Of a DNA stretch of 64,000 nucleotides, positions 9,631 to 18,119 are shown one piece after another. The stretch's first letter is position 1; each line of letters starts with the position of its first letter. The notes under the pieces were generated by a model. The model was given only the letters and a program-made list of their open reading frames with translations, ran no database searches and was not told the origin of the DNA. The stretch is from Euryarchaeota archaeon UBA125 (GTDB taxonomy: Archaea > Thermoplasmatota > Poseidoniia > Poseidoniales > Thalassarchaeaceae). The translations under genes and the position numbers were made by a program. The DNA lies in assembly GCA_002502625.1 (NCBI GenBank), contig DAPV01000035.1:9292-73291 (forward strand). Reading direction: 5' to 3'.

Positions 9631-10824
9631 CTAAGCATTGTCATAGTGAGATTTTAGTTTATCAGTTACAGAGTCACATATTGCTAACGAAACCTCAGAA
9701 GTGGAAGCAGAACCGCCTAAATCATAAGTTAATGGATTTCCTTTGGCAATCAATTCTTCAATAGCTGACTCTACTATTTGAGAAACAATAGTTGCATCCG
9801 GATCGTCTTTTCTGCGACCTAACCATTCAAACATTAATTGAACTGAACTCAGCATTGCTATTGGATTCACTTGTCCTTTACCTGCTCTTTTAGGTGTTGA
9901 ACCATGAACTGGTTCAAACAACATATGATGATCACCGATATTCGCACTTGCTGCCATACCCATGCCACCTTGAAGTGCACTAGCTAAATCTGTAACAATA
10001 TCACCAAACATGTTTGGAACGACTACTACGTCATAAAATTCAGGTTGACGGACCAACCACATAGTAAACGCATCAATGTATGATTCATCGGTTTCAATAT
10101 TAGGGAAATCCGCAGCTATTTCTCGGTAAATTTTTCTAAACAGTTGACAGCCTCGAGTAACATTACTTTTGTCAACACAGGTTACTCTTGTAGTACCATC
10201 AGAAGGATTTCCTGATCTTTGTAATGCAAGTTCAAAAGAAAAACGTATGACTCTTTCTGATCCTATACGGGAAATAGGGCGAGGATCCCAAGCAAATTCT
10301 CCATCCATTCCAGGTATTGAAATATCTGAAATTCCAGAATATTCCTCTCCTCTAGCCAAGTGTGCAGAGCGAGAAAGTAATGGCTGATACAGCCCCTCGG
10401 TATTTTCTCGAATAATACTCATATCAACTAGTCCAGGAGTCCAAACTTGTTTGAATTCTCCATGAATTTTATGCCGAATCCCATTGTACAATTTTATTGG
10501 TCGAACATTAGCAAATAAATCGAGGCCTGAACGTAACCCCAGTATTACTTGTCCGCCAGCAAGATCCCCATTCGGCTTAACAGCTCCAGGCCAACCAATT
10601 GCACCAAGAAGAATGGCATCAGATTCATCTCTACAATGTTCAAATGATCCAGCCGGCCACTCTTCACCTGTTTCAAGATAATATTGCCCCCCACAAGGGA
10701 TTTCGGTAATTGAAAATGACAAAGGCGAATGCTGCTCTACAACTTTCAATAAATTAAGGGCCTCTGAAGTAACTTCTCGGCCAGTTCCATCTCCCGGTAA
10801 AACTGTGATACGATGGCTGGCCAT
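9631..10824 (-). CDS. leuB: 3-isopropylmalate dehydrogenase-type beta-decarboxylating dehydrogenase
   Basis: NAD-dependent oxidative decarboxylase of the isopropylmalate/isocitrate family. Motifs are PGDGTGREV near the start, RSGLDLFANVRP, the catalytic tyrosine region RENTEGLYQP, VPNMFGDIVTDLASAL for metal and cofactor, and the nucleotide site EPVHGSTPKRAGKGQVNP. HGSTP fits NAD-type IPMDH/tartrate dehydrogenase more than the HGTAP of isocitrate dehydrogenase (compare the gene at 61374). At 397 residues it is somewhat longer than bacterial LeuB (about 360). Leucine synthesis is likely given the aconitase-family fusion at 52801, but related malate-type substrates cannot be excluded. Confidence 0.82.
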   Translation of the reverse strand: MASHRITVLPGDGTGREVTSEALNLLKVVEQHSPLSFSITEIPCGGQYYLETGEEWPAGSFEHCRDESDAILLGAIGWPGAVKPNGDLAGGQVILGLRSGLDLFANVRPIKLYNGIRHKIHGEFKQVWTPGLVDMSIIRENTEGLYQPLLSRSAHLARGEEYSGISDISIPGMDGEFAWDPRPISRIGSERVIRFSFELALQRSGNPSDGTTRVTCVDKSNVTRGCQLFRKIYREIAADFPNIETDESYIDAFTMWLVRQPEFYDVVVVPNMFGDIVTDLASALQGGMGMAASANIGDHHMLFEPVHGSTPKRAGKGQVNPIAMLSSVQLMFEWLGRRKDDPDATIVSQIVESAIEELIAKGNPLTYDLGGSASTSEVSLAICDSVTDKLKSHYDNA

Positions 10825-10925
10825 GACTTTCCCAATCGGTAATCATTCATCAATGCCCCTGTCTAAAACATAAATGGGCAAAACAAGGGAATCGTTCATA
10901 GACGGGGGTGATGAGTTAGTAGGCT

Positions 10926-11525
10926 ATGGATGAACAGGGGTCATCTGAAGATTCGACAAAAATTCGTATAGATCCTGATTCTCTGCCAATAGAAGTTCGG
11001 GAATTATGGGAAAATATGCTTCGAATAGATCCTTCTTGGAACTTGTATGATTGGTTAATAGAATGTGCAAATCAAGAAATGGAACTACTTGTATCAAAAC
11101 TCAATGAAGAACAATTAAAATTAGAACATCGTCAACATCGAATTGAACGATTGATTGAACGTGTTGAAAGACAAATGAATGACTCAAAACGCATTAATGA
11201 CCCTCATCAAAAGAATTTGTTTGATGCATATAAACAACCAAAGTCCGATATTGCCCCCAAAATTGTGGTGATTCAATCAGAAGAAATAATCTCAACGGAA
11301 GACATTGATGCTGTAGATGATGATCCGATCTTACGAATCTGTTGCGAACATATTCTTCAAGAAATGGAAGAGTCGCAAGATGCTGTTCTTCATGAAGATG
11401 AAATGATGGAAGTCTGTTCCTTACTAGGCTTTGATTCAAAAGAAGTCAAAGAAGCAATTGAACATCTGATGTCTTCAAATCAAATTATCCATCTCGGTGA
11501 TGGGCTCTACGGCTTTGCAGATTAA
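10926..11525 (+). CDS. Coiled-coil protein with C-terminal winged-helix-like domain
   Basis: A 199-residue protein I do not recognise. Residues 45-90 form a charged coiled coil. Residues 135-199 read like a small winged helix (two helices, then a beta wing ending NQIIHLGDGLYGFAD). An SD-like GGGGGTGAT lies about 12 bases upstream of the ATG. The stop is followed by a GC-rich stretch (GGGGCCCGGGGTTCCCC, 11527-11543) that may form a weak hairpin. A DNA-binding role is an inference from the fold only. Confidence 0.6.
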   Translation: MDEQGSSEDSTKIRIDPDSLPIEVRELWENMLRIDPSWNLYDWLIECANQEMELLVSKLNEEQLKLEHRQHRIERLIERVERQMNDSKRINDPHQKNLFDAYKQPKSDIAPKIVVIQSEEIISTEDIDAVDDDPILRICCEHILQEMEESQDAVLHEDEMMEVCSLLGFDSKEVKEAIEHLMSSNQIIHLGDGLYGFAD

Positions 11526-11583
11526 TGGGGCCCGGGGTTCCCCCATCCACTCATAATATAGTTTGGAGACTAAGAGAATATTG

Positions 11584-12351
11584 ATGCCTCGTTTAATCGC
11601 TATAATTCTTGGATTTCTTTCTGCATACTACCTTTGGACGCTTTGGCCAGCTCCCATACCTACAATTTCGACTTGGATAATTGTGACGACTCTTGTTGAT
11701 GCGCCGTATAATTCATCAAATCATAGAAAATTCAAGCAATTATATTCAGAACGGACAAAAAATGCCGAGCATTTATCTCGTGAATTAAGGGATATTCGGG
11801 TTAATTTTGACAAGTTGAATAAATTTTCAAGAGAATTGGAAGATGAATTAACGAGAAGAGATGCTATTGGAGCCCCTGAAGCAAGGAAATTGTTAGATGA
11901 ACAAAGAAGAGCCTTGGCTATTCAAGAAAGTGCAATGAAAGAAACAATGAAAGCGATAGATAAACAAAATCAAATGATGATTAGAAATCAAGAGTTATTG
12001 GATGGAATTCGGCAATCACAGAGATTTGAAACAGAGAAATGGAACCAGATGAAAGAGATGATTGAAGTCTTAATGGATGGGCACGCTCGAAGAAATGAAA
12101 ACACGCGTGCGCAAGCTATGGAAGATGCAAGAAGAGTAAATCAAGAAGTCTTCGAAAATAACCGATCTGTACAAGGTATGCTGAGTGATTTATTATCAGA
12201 CATTGCAAGATTACCAAGGCATCAAACGATTTCGGTTGCTGATTCGGTTATGGTTTCAGATTCAAATAAAAAAGGTACAATCACATTACCAGATTTACCG
12301 AAAAATATTGCTGACTCATGGGTCCGAGCACTTGAAGAAGACATGCAATAA
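11584..12351 (+). CDS. Membrane-anchored coiled-coil protein
   Basis: About 255 residues. Two short hydrophobic stretches in the first 40 residues (IIALILGFLSAYYLW-like and a second one) anchor the protein. A long charged coiled coil of about 150 residues follows (from roughly residue 55). No enzyme motif seen. The frame begins with a TTG at 11563, but the ATG at 11584 starts right before the hydrophobic anchor; a TATA-like ATAATATA lies at about 11553. It is followed 9 bases later by another membrane protein, with which it is probably co-transcribed. General shape recalls DNA-recombination RmuC-like or scaffold coiled coils, but I do not see RmuC motifs. Confidence 0.6.
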   Translation: MPRLIAIILGFLSAYYLWTLWPAPIPTISTWIIVTTLVDAPYNSSNHRKFKQLYSERTKNAEHLSRELRDIRVNFDKLNKFSRELEDELTRRDAIGAPEARKLLDEQRRALAIQESAMKETMKAIDKQNQMMIRNQELLDGIRQSQRFETEKWNQMKEMIEVLMDGHARRNENTRAQAMEDARRVNQEVFENNRSVQGMLSDLLSDIARLPRHQTISVADSVMVSDSNKKGTITLPDLPKNIADSWVRALEEDMQ

Positions 12352-12360
12352 TTGTGGACC

Positions 12361-13080
12361 ATGAAATCTAATGAGGTGGACCACGTTACCCCTCCAGAAA
12401 TCGATGAGCTAGATATCTTGAAACATAGATTAGATTCAGAATTTCAGCGAACAATATTCAGAATAATTTCATTGATACTTACTTGGTTGATTGGGATTTT
12501 TAGTATCTACATGCTTATTGATGTTGAACCATTAGTGAATCAGGTTGGTATTCCAAGTTCGATATTGTTTATTCTATTGTTTCCAATTTTATTGATTATT
12601 GCATGGGGTGCAGCTGATCATCAACGAAGAGTAGACTCGAATGAAAGTATTAGAGAAACTCATCATGAGAGAGTGGAATCTGATGTTGATCAAATTATCA
12701 ATAATGTATCGAATGATCCTCTTGCAAAAGAAGTTAGTTCGTCTGGGGGAGCAATATACAGAACAAGAGGAAAAGATCCCAAAGGAGTTGCTTTTGGCGG
12801 GGGCGCTGACACCTTTGATTCAAAGATGCCAGCAATTGATGGAATGGACTTGAAAATAGAACACGAAGGTCTTGAAGCAGAATTAGAGCGAAGTACATTG
12901 ATTAAGGTTGAAGCTGACAATGTTGCTGCTGAAATTTCACAGACATCATGGGAAAGAGCTGAAAGAAATGATCCCGAATTAATTGAAGCCGGAGTTGAAC
13001 GTTTGGGCGATTTAGTTGGACAAGGTCATTTTGGAGGTCCGGTTCCATCTAATTCAGAAGAATATTCTGAAAGTCCATGA
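12361..13080 (+). CDS. Two-TM membrane protein with acidic tail
   Basis: A 239-residue protein, not recognised. Two hydrophobic segments (about residues 33-52 and 62-80) form a hairpin. A long polar region follows with a glycine-rich patch (GVAFGGGAD) and an acidic, Ser-rich C-terminus. The frame can be read from a TTG at 12352; ATG at 12361 is preferred. It sits directly after the coiled-coil membrane protein at 11584 and 22 bases before the sugar nucleotidyltransferase, so these may form one envelope-related transcript. Confidence 0.6.
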   Translation: MKSNEVDHVTPPEIDELDILKHRLDSEFQRTIFRIISLILTWLIGIFSIYMLIDVEPLVNQVGIPSSILFILLFPILLIIAWGAADHQRRVDSNESIRETHHERVESDVDQIINNVSNDPLAKEVSSSGGAIYRTRGKDPKGVAFGGGADTFDSKMPAIDGMDLKIEHEGLEAELERSTLIKVEADNVAAEISQTSWERAERNDPELIEAGVERLGDLVGQGHFGGPVPSNSEEYSESP

Positions 13081-13102
13081 ACCATGACTAGAAGGGAAGT
13101 AT

Positions 13103-13891
13103 ATGCCGGAGTCGATGAAGGCCATTCTCGTAGCCGGTGGACACGGTTCTCGTCTATTGCCATTCACCAGGTATATGCAAAAAGCAATGCTTCCTCTTCA
13201 TAGAAGGCCCGTCATTGATTTTGCTCTCGGATTCATTAGACGTGCAGGAATTCAAGATATCACTATCATTGGAAATCGGTTTATCGGACAAATTGCGCAA
13301 CATGTAGGTGTAGGATTGCCTGGTGAAAATATACATTATGTAATCGAAGAAGAGCCGCAGGGAGTTGCGTATGCGCTTAACTTGGCTAGACCTCATGTCG
13401 AAGGTAGTCGTTTGATGGTGTATTTTTCTGATAATATTACTACAGCTGATTTAATCGAAGAAGTAGATATGTGGAAAAAATCAGAAGATGCCCCTGGTTG
13501 TCTTTTACTGGGGCGATCTGTAAGTGATCCGAGGGCTTTTGGCGTAGGTGTTTTTGATGAAAATGGGAAATTGACAGACATCGTAGAAAAACCGGCCAAT
13601 CCTCCTAGCAATATTGCAATCGGTGGAATCTATCTTTATGACGAAAGATTCTGGGATCTTCTCGATGAAGTGAGTGCAACTGAATCTGATGGCTTCTCTA
13701 TTTCGGATCTAAATCGCAAATACATTGCAATGGGAGATATTCATCTCAAAGACCTTGGAGATCAAGAATGGTTGGATTGTGGGACTCCTGATGCATTACT
13801 TCGTGCTGCAGAGTTGGCAAAAGAGGGATTACTCTCTCCGGAACCATGCAATTTGCGCCCTGGAGATCCTGATCCTTTTGGTTCGCAATAA
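13103..13891 (+). CDS. Sugar-phosphate nucleotidyltransferase
   Basis: RmlA/GalU-like enzyme that makes NDP-sugars from a sugar 1-phosphate and NTP. The signature loop AILVAGGHGSRLLPFT with KAMLPLHRRPVIDFAL is at the N-terminus; later EEPQGVAYALN, a YFSDNI metal strand, EKPANPP and LDCGTPDAL follow. The 262 residues contain only the catalytic domain, with no C-terminal left-handed helix. Gln-Lys-Ala stands where most relatives have Thr-Lys-Ala/Pro before the Met-Leu-Pro. The UDP-sugar dehydrogenase-like gene follows 15 bases later, so the pair probably supplies a uronic or modified sugar nucleotide for surface glycans. Confidence 0.88.
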   Translation: MPESMKAILVAGGHGSRLLPFTRYMQKAMLPLHRRPVIDFALGFIRRAGIQDITIIGNRFIGQIAQHVGVGLPGENIHYVIEEEPQGVAYALNLARPHVEGSRLMVYFSDNITTADLIEEVDMWKKSEDAPGCLLLGRSVSDPRAFGVGVFDENGKLTDIVEKPANPPSNIAIGGIYLYDERFWDLLDEVSATESDGFSISDLNRKYIAMGDIHLKDLGDQEWLDCGTPDALLRAAELAKEGLLSPEPCNLRPGDPDPFGSQ

Positions 13892-13906
13892 AATGGATGT
13901 GATGAA

Positions 13907-14731
13907 ATGAAAGTAGGGATAATCGGTGCTGGAATTGTTGGCGGAGCAATGGAGCATTGGTTCTCAGATATTCATGAATTATTTATTCACGACCCTGTTA
14001 GAGGAACTACCCTATCAGATGTGACAGATAATGTGGATATGGCATATATCGCAGTCCCAACTCCAATGTCAGACACCGATGGGTCATGTGATCTTTCTAT
14101 TGTAAAGTCAATATTAAATGAATTACCAAATGGATTTACTGCAGTAATAAAAAGTACTGTTGTTCCAGGTACAACTCAAAAATTTCATGATGAGTATCCA
14201 CATCTAAAAATCGCATATTCTCCTGAATTTTTAGTTGAAAGACGTCATTTAGAAGATTTTGGTAATCAAGATATTCTTGTCTGTGGAACGCATCATGAAG
14301 ATGTTGCTAAACGAGTTTTTGAACAACACATTGATGCCGGAGTGTTGAAAACGGATCAGACATTTTTTGTTGACCCATCAGTTGCTGAAATGGTCAAATA
14401 TGCAAAAAATACATTTTATGCTGTTAAGGTAATTTTTGCTAATCAAATGTACGATATTTGCACTGGGTTAAATGCAGATTGGTACAAAGTAAAAGAGATA
14501 ATTACGTCCACTCAAGCTCAACCAATCGGAGATTCGCATTTAGATCCTATTTTTGGATTGAATCGAGGATTTGGTGGAAAATGTCTACCAAAGGATAGCA
14601 ATGCTCTGAGAGTATTGGCTGAAGAATTAGGGGTGAAATATGATTGGATGGAGGCTATTCAATCAGATAATTATCGATTAAGAAATATCCTAACGGGTAA
14701 ACCATCTGATGTAGAGACTGGGGATGACTGA
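13907..14731 (+). CDS. Short UDP-glucose/GDP-mannose dehydrogenase family protein
   Basis: NAD-dependent sugar-nucleotide 6-dehydrogenase family. The Rossmann start [35 protein letters not shown] and YSPEFLVER are all present. In the central domain [12 protein letters not shown] and the catalytic-cysteine loop [10 protein letters not shown] (Cys226) are intact. At 274 residues it lacks the whole C-terminal UDP-binding domain of usual 400-450-residue enzymes; the stop follows soon after the catalytic loop. It is paired with the nucleotidyltransferase upstream. Short archaeal and phage versions exist, so it may be active, but its nucleotide recognition must differ. Confidence 0.85.
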   Translation: MKVGIIGAGIVGGAMEHWFSDIHELFIHDPVRGTTLSDVTDNVDMAYIAVPTPMSDTDGSCDLSIVKSILNELPNGFTAVIKSTVVPGTTQKFHDEYPHLKIAYSPEFLVERRHLEDFGNQDILVCGTHHEDVAKRVFEQHIDAGVLKTDQTFFVDPSVAEMVKYAKNTFYAVKVIFANQMYDICTGLNADWYKVKEIITSTQAQPIGDSHLDPIFGLNRGFGGKCLPKDSNALRVLAEELGVKYDWMEAIQSDNYRLRNILTGKPSDVETGDD

Positions 14732-14778
14732 TGTTTTCTGGACGCTAGATTGATGTGAGGGCAGGCTAGGTGAGGGGT

Positions 14779-15216
14779 ATGCTTCCAGACACGCTGCACA
14801 CCCTCCCACAGAACGAACGGTTTGCTTATGCTAAACTTCTTGCATTCATTGCAAAGATAGATAATGATGTTACTGTCGATGAAATGGCTATGTTTGAACA
14901 ACGAATGGGAACTGCTTTACTATCTCCAAATCAAAGAGCTGCTATTCGTGATTATCTCCAGAATCCACCTACACTTTCTGAATGTCTTGAAGACTTGAAA
15001 ACTAGTTCTGATGGCAGAGCTGGAAAATTAGCATTGCGTGATGCTATAATGATGTCTGCCGCCGATGGAACTGTAGATGAAGACGAATTTGATGTGCTCA
15101 TAAAAATTGCTACTGGATTAGGAATGGAAGAATCCGTAGTTGATAATTTGCTTGATTGGGTCATGGATGGATACGATTGGATGGATCGCGGAACAAAGAT
15201 CCTTGATGCTTCGTGA
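14779..15216 (+). CDS. TerB-like helical protein (first of a tandem pair)
   Basis: A 145-residue all-helical protein with the TerB/DjlA-like pattern: ALLAFIAKIDNDVTVDEMAMFEQ in one half and RDAIMMSAADGTVDEDEFDVL in the second, each an acidic Asp-x-x-(V/D)-x-x-x-E loop. TerB domains bind divalent metal and are found in stress-response and membrane-complex systems. The start ATG at 14779 is preceded by GGTGAGGGG; an in-frame GTG at 14770 overlaps that SD-like stretch. The paralog at 15226 begins with the same Met-Leu-Pro-Asp and follows 9 bases later. Confidence 0.7.
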   Translation: MLPDTLHTLPQNERFAYAKLLAFIAKIDNDVTVDEMAMFEQRMGTALLSPNQRAAIRDYLQNPPTLSECLEDLKTSSDGRAGKLALRDAIMMSAADGTVDEDEFDVLIKIATGLGMEESVVDNLLDWVMDGYDWMDRGTKILDAS

Positions 15217-15225
15217 GGGAGCCAA

Positions 15226-15690
15226 GTGTTACCTGACGCTATTGATTTTCTAGAAGATGAAGATCGAGAGGGGTATGTTCGAATCTTAATTGCCATGGCT
15301 GGAGCAGATGGAACGTTGGTTAGGGAAGAAACTGCTGCCATCGAAGCTGCAATGGGAAGAGCATTGATTCCTCCTGGAAAAAGAGATTTGTTAAGACAAG
15401 AGTTGAAAACAAAATTGAATATTGAAAATGTAGTTGTAGGAATGAGTAACGTTGCAATGAGGTTAGCGTTACGTGATGCAACAATTGTAGGAGCGTGTGA
15501 TGGTGAATTTCAAGAAGAAGAAATTCAGTTTCTTCTAGAATTAGCAAAACACTGTGATTTGGGAGAAAAGGATCTGAATCGAATCTTTAAGTGGGTTGAT
15601 CAGGGATGGACGTGGTTACAAGACTCAAGAGAGTGGTTAAATTTAGCAGTTGAAACTGATGAAAACGATATACTTGATGACAATGAATAA
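15226..15690 (+). CDS. TerB-like helical protein (second of a tandem pair)
   Basis: 154 residues starting at a GTG (reads Met-Leu-Pro-Asp like its neighbour). The same two-half layout is seen: ILIAMAGADGTLVREETAAIE and LRDATIVGACDGEFQEEEIQFL, then a Trp-rich DQGWTWLQDSREWL segment matching the VMDGYDWMDRG segment of the first copy. It arose by tandem duplication followed by strong divergence. Two further TerB-like genes lie at 33646 and 60054. Function is unknown; metal sensing or membrane stress is a family-based guess. Confidence 0.7.
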   Translation: MLPDAIDFLEDEDREGYVRILIAMAGADGTLVREETAAIEAAMGRALIPPGKRDLLRQELKTKLNIENVVVGMSNVAMRLALRDATIVGACDGEFQEEEIQFLLELAKHCDLGEKDLNRIFKWVDQGWTWLQDSREWLNLAVETDENDILDDNE

Positions 15691-15828
15691 AATATTCATT
15701 TAAAATTCGGCTAAGAACTAGAAACAGATTTTGATAACTAATCATCAATGAACAGGAGGATGGTTCATAGAGGTGAACAATCTTCGTTAGGCTACGCGCG
15801 ATGTATCGTTCGGAGGCGAAGACTAAGA

Positions 15829-16413
15829 ATGGGTGTTCATCCGAAGATCGGAATAACAGGGCTTCCTCGCAGCGGTAAGTCCGCTGTGATGCAAAAAGTC
15901 GTGGAGATGTTAGTTAACGAAAGGACTAGTGAACTTAGGGCTCGTGGCGAAGGTACAGTTGATGTCCTAATTATTGCAGGAATGAGAACTGAGCCATTAA
16001 TCGAAGATGGAGAAAGAAAGGGATATCGTTGCATAGATATTGTTACTCAAGAAGAGGCAATTATGGCACACAAAGATATTGATTCAAGGAACAGGGTCTT
16101 TGGGTTTGGAATAGACACGGACACCATGAATACAGTAGCAATTCCAGCCATACAACATGCTATGGACAAGGCAGAAGTAATAGTCATTGATGAAATTGGT
16201 AAATTTAGTGTTGAATCCGAAGAATTTGTCAAGATTGTAAGAGCCGCATTAGAATTAGACAAACCTACAGTAATGACTCTAGCAAAAAAATCACGACATC
16301 CTTTACTTCAAGACATTAGGCGACGCGATGATGCTCGAATTCTTGAGGTAACTCCAGTAAATCGTGCTCTTCTTCCTTACAAAATTCACAAATTAATGCG
16401 TGAGACCTTTTAA
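15829..16413 (+). CDS. Nucleoside-triphosphatase, THEP1 type
   Basis: P-loop NTPase of the THEP1/NTPase_1 family, which hydrolyses NTPs in vitro and is of uncertain cellular role. The P-loop GITGLPRSGKSAV is at the N-terminus, the Walker B VIVIDEIGKF is in the middle, and the typical VMTLAKKSRHPLLQDIRRR follows. About 194 residues, matching the family. The frame opens at 15748, but the ATG at 15829 has an SD-like CGGAGGCG at 15811-15818 and starts immediately before the P-loop strand. Confidence 0.88.
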   Translation: MGVHPKIGITGLPRSGKSAVMQKVVEMLVNERTSELRARGEGTVDVLIIAGMRTEPLIEDGERKGYRCIDIVTQEEAIMAHKDIDSRNRVFGFGIDTDTMNTVAIPAIQHAMDKAEVIVIDEIGKFSVESEEFVKIVRAALELDKPTVMTLAKKSRHPLLQDIRRRDDARILEVTPVNRALLPYKIHKLMRETF

Positions 16414-16452
16414 TCTCCGTTCATTTCATGCACGTAATCGGTATGTGATGCC

Positions 16453-16824
16453 ATGGAGACGCCTGCAAAGACCGTCGAACGATTGGTTTGGCTAGTAGCA
16501 ACGGTTACTGCATTTGGTGGTGGAAATTTACTTCTTAATCTTCCAGAATGTGATGCTAATACGATGTGTTCTTATCAAGAAATGTTTGATTGGAAACTTG
16601 GAATTGGTTTGTTATCTATATCATTAATTGGAATCATATTGGGGATACAAGCCATATTAGCAAGAAATACAAATAAGAAAATTTGGATTACAATAATATT
16701 TGATGATAGATCTGAACGTGAAGTAATTCAAGATGCAATAATTGAGGACGATATAACCGATATTTCAGATGGGTGGGCAAAGTTAGAAGAGCGTCATCTT
16801 ACAAATAGATTGGAAGAAGAATAA
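16453..16824 (+). CDS. Small two-TM membrane protein
   Basis: A 123-residue protein with two hydrophobic segments (about residues 10-28 and 48-68) separated by a short loop carrying two cysteines (ECDANTMC), then an acidic cytoplasmic-type tail. Not recognised. Its TAA stop (16822-16824) directly abuts the 3' CCA end of the convergent tRNA-Cys. Confidence 0.6.
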   Translation: METPAKTVERLVWLVATVTAFGGGNLLLNLPECDANTMCSYQEMFDWKLGIGLLSISLIGIILGIQAILARNTNKKIWITIIFDDRSEREVIQDAIIEDDITDISDGWAKLEERHLTNRLEEE

Positions 16825-16901
16825 TGGAGCACAGGAGGGGATTCGAACCCCTGTAAAATGGATTTGCAGTCCATCGCGTAACCGGGCTTTGCTACCTGTG
16901 C
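16825..16901 (-). tRNA. trnC: tRNA-Cys (anticodon GCA), CCA end encoded
   Basis: On the minus strand the sequence folds as a full cloverleaf. The acceptor stem GCACAGG pairs with CCTGTGC, the anticodon stem TGGA/TCCA holds the loop CTGCAAA with anticodon GCA, and the T arm is AGGGGTTCGAATCCCCT. The discriminator is U73, the known identity base for tRNA-Cys. The bases after it (16827-16825) read CCA, so the 3' end appears to be encoded. No intron. It is convergent with the small membrane protein gene and has no spacer from that gene's stop codon. Confidence 0.96.
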
Positions 16902-16923
16902 GTTAAACGAGCGTGCATCCAGT

Positions 16924-16933
16924 TCTATATGAA
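16924..16933 (-). promoter_or_regulatory. TATA-like element for tRNA-Cys
   Basis: Minus-strand TTTTCATATAG-like stretch whose centre lies about 25 bases upstream of the tRNA 5' end at 16901, the normal archaeal TATA distance. Confidence 0.45.
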
Positions 16934-17003
16934 AACGACGAGGAATAGAAATCGACAAGATAAACAAAAAACGGCGAGAAGTCTATCAATAAAGTATAGT
17001 GAG

Positions 17004-17021
17004 ACGGGTATATGCACCCGT
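17004..17021. promoter_or_regulatory. Inverted repeat at a start codon
   Basis: ACGGGT-ATATGC-ACCCGT: 6-base arms and a 6-base spacer that contains the possible start codon at 17012. It could be an operator or an mRNA hairpin hiding or presenting the start; short enough that chance cannot be excluded. Confidence 0.3.
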
Positions 17022-17587
17022 TATTTGAAATGAATCAATACCTGATCCAAGAAAAATTTTGGAGGTTTTTCGGAGGTAAATTTTGGTTTAAGGACATGGA
17101 GGGAAATATTGTCGCTTATTGTAAGCAAAAAAGATTTAGATTGAAGGAAGATATTTTTCTATATTCAGATGAATCATGCACTACAGCTCTTCTAAATATT
17201 AAAGCAAGAAATATAATTGATTTTTCAGCGACATACGATATTATTGATGTTTCATCGGGGGAAATCTTAGGATCAGCAAAAAGAAAGGGTCTCAAATCAT
17301 TATTGAAAGATACTTGGAAATTGTTGGATGTAAATGGAAATCAATATGGCGAAATGATTGAAGATAGTAACGCACTAGTTAGACGGTTCGTTCCATTCGG
17401 TAAATGGATTCCTGCTCGATATCATATGGAAATTCCTGGAACTGCAGAAATTACATTGAATCAATTATTTAATCCATTTATCAGACGTACTGTTGTAACT
17501 ATTCCTCAGGGACATCAAATTGATCGGCGAGTTTTGGTTGGTATCGCATTACTAAACGCTTCCATTGAAGGAAGGCAATCGTCATAA
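17012..17587 (+). CDS. LURP-one-related / tubby-like beta-barrel protein
   Basis: A 191-residue protein with the LURP-one (scramblase-like) layout: RFRLKEDIFLYSDES, repeated beta strands, ILGSAKRKGLKSLLKDTWKLLD, and a final hydrophobic helix HQIDRRVLVGIALLNAS. Proteins of this fold are small 12-stranded barrels around a central helix; their roles in archaea are unknown. The ATG at 17012 lies inside the loop of a perfect inverted repeat (ACGGGT/ACCCGT, 17004-17021); an in-frame ATG at 17030 is the alternative start just downstream of that repeat. Confidence 0.75.
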   Translation: MHPLFEMNQYLIQEKFWRFFGGKFWFKDMEGNIVAYCKQKRFRLKEDIFLYSDESCTTALLNIKARNIIDFSATYDIIDVSSGEILGSAKRKGLKSLLKDTWKLLDVNGNQYGEMIEDSNALVRRFVPFGKWIPARYHMEIPGTAEITLNQLFNPFIRRTVVTIPQGHQIDRRVLVGIALLNASIEGRQSS

Positions 17588-17640
17588 TCTGTTTTTTAGT
17601 ATCCATTGGCTTCATATGAGACCCGTTAGGTAAAGTATCC

Positions 17641-18078
17641 ATGGGGGCGGAAAACCAGGTAGGTCAGTTCCACATCCAAGATTTTCTTGATCAGATTGCT
17701 AACCTCGACTTAGACCCTCGAATTCAATCTTGGTATACAGTGGATGTTACAGCAATGTTGGGTGAAACTAATATTGTTCATCATGAGATAAATGATGAAA
17801 CTGGATGTTCTCTAATTTTCCTCCCTAAAAGTATCATCCATTTCTGCCCCAATAATAGAAAGATGCAACATTATCCAAAGCATTTAGTCCATTGTTTTGT
17901 AGACCATAATGATAAGATTAAACAATCATCAGAAAATATCCCAGTATATTCTGCTGAAATTTTTTCTATTTCTCCGTCTAATGAACATCTCAACTGGGCA
18001 GTACATACAAATTCGGAAACAGATATACCTGGATTACAAGCAAAAACGGCTCGTTGGCTCAAATATCTCAATACATGA
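17641..18078 (+). CDS. Hypothetical protein upstream of enolase
   Basis: A 145-residue soluble protein without recognisable motif. It mixes strands and helices and is rich in His and Cys in the middle (HFCPNNRKMQHYPKHLVHC). It ends 41 bases before the enolase start and reads in the same direction. The function cannot be inferred. Confidence 0.55.
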   Translation: MGAENQVGQFHIQDFLDQIANLDLDPRIQSWYTVDVTAMLGETNIVHHEINDETGCSLIFLPKSIIHFCPNNRKMQHYPKHLVHCFVDHNDKIKQSSENIPVYSAEIFSISPSNEHLNWAVHTNSETDIPGLQAKTARWLKYLNT

Positions 18079-18119
18079 TTCTTCGTGTTATTCATGAACC
18101 TACGGCTAAAGCGAGTACC

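Noticed and set aside
11527..11543. GC-rich GGGGCCCGGGGTTCCCC as a rho-independent terminator
   Set aside because: The stem options are short or have too small a loop, there is no U-tract after it and the next gene starts soon; kept only as a remark.
13103..14731. Horizontally acquired sugar island
   Set aside because: Only two genes, with base composition and codon use by eye like their neighbours, and no mobile element or tRNA at the borders.
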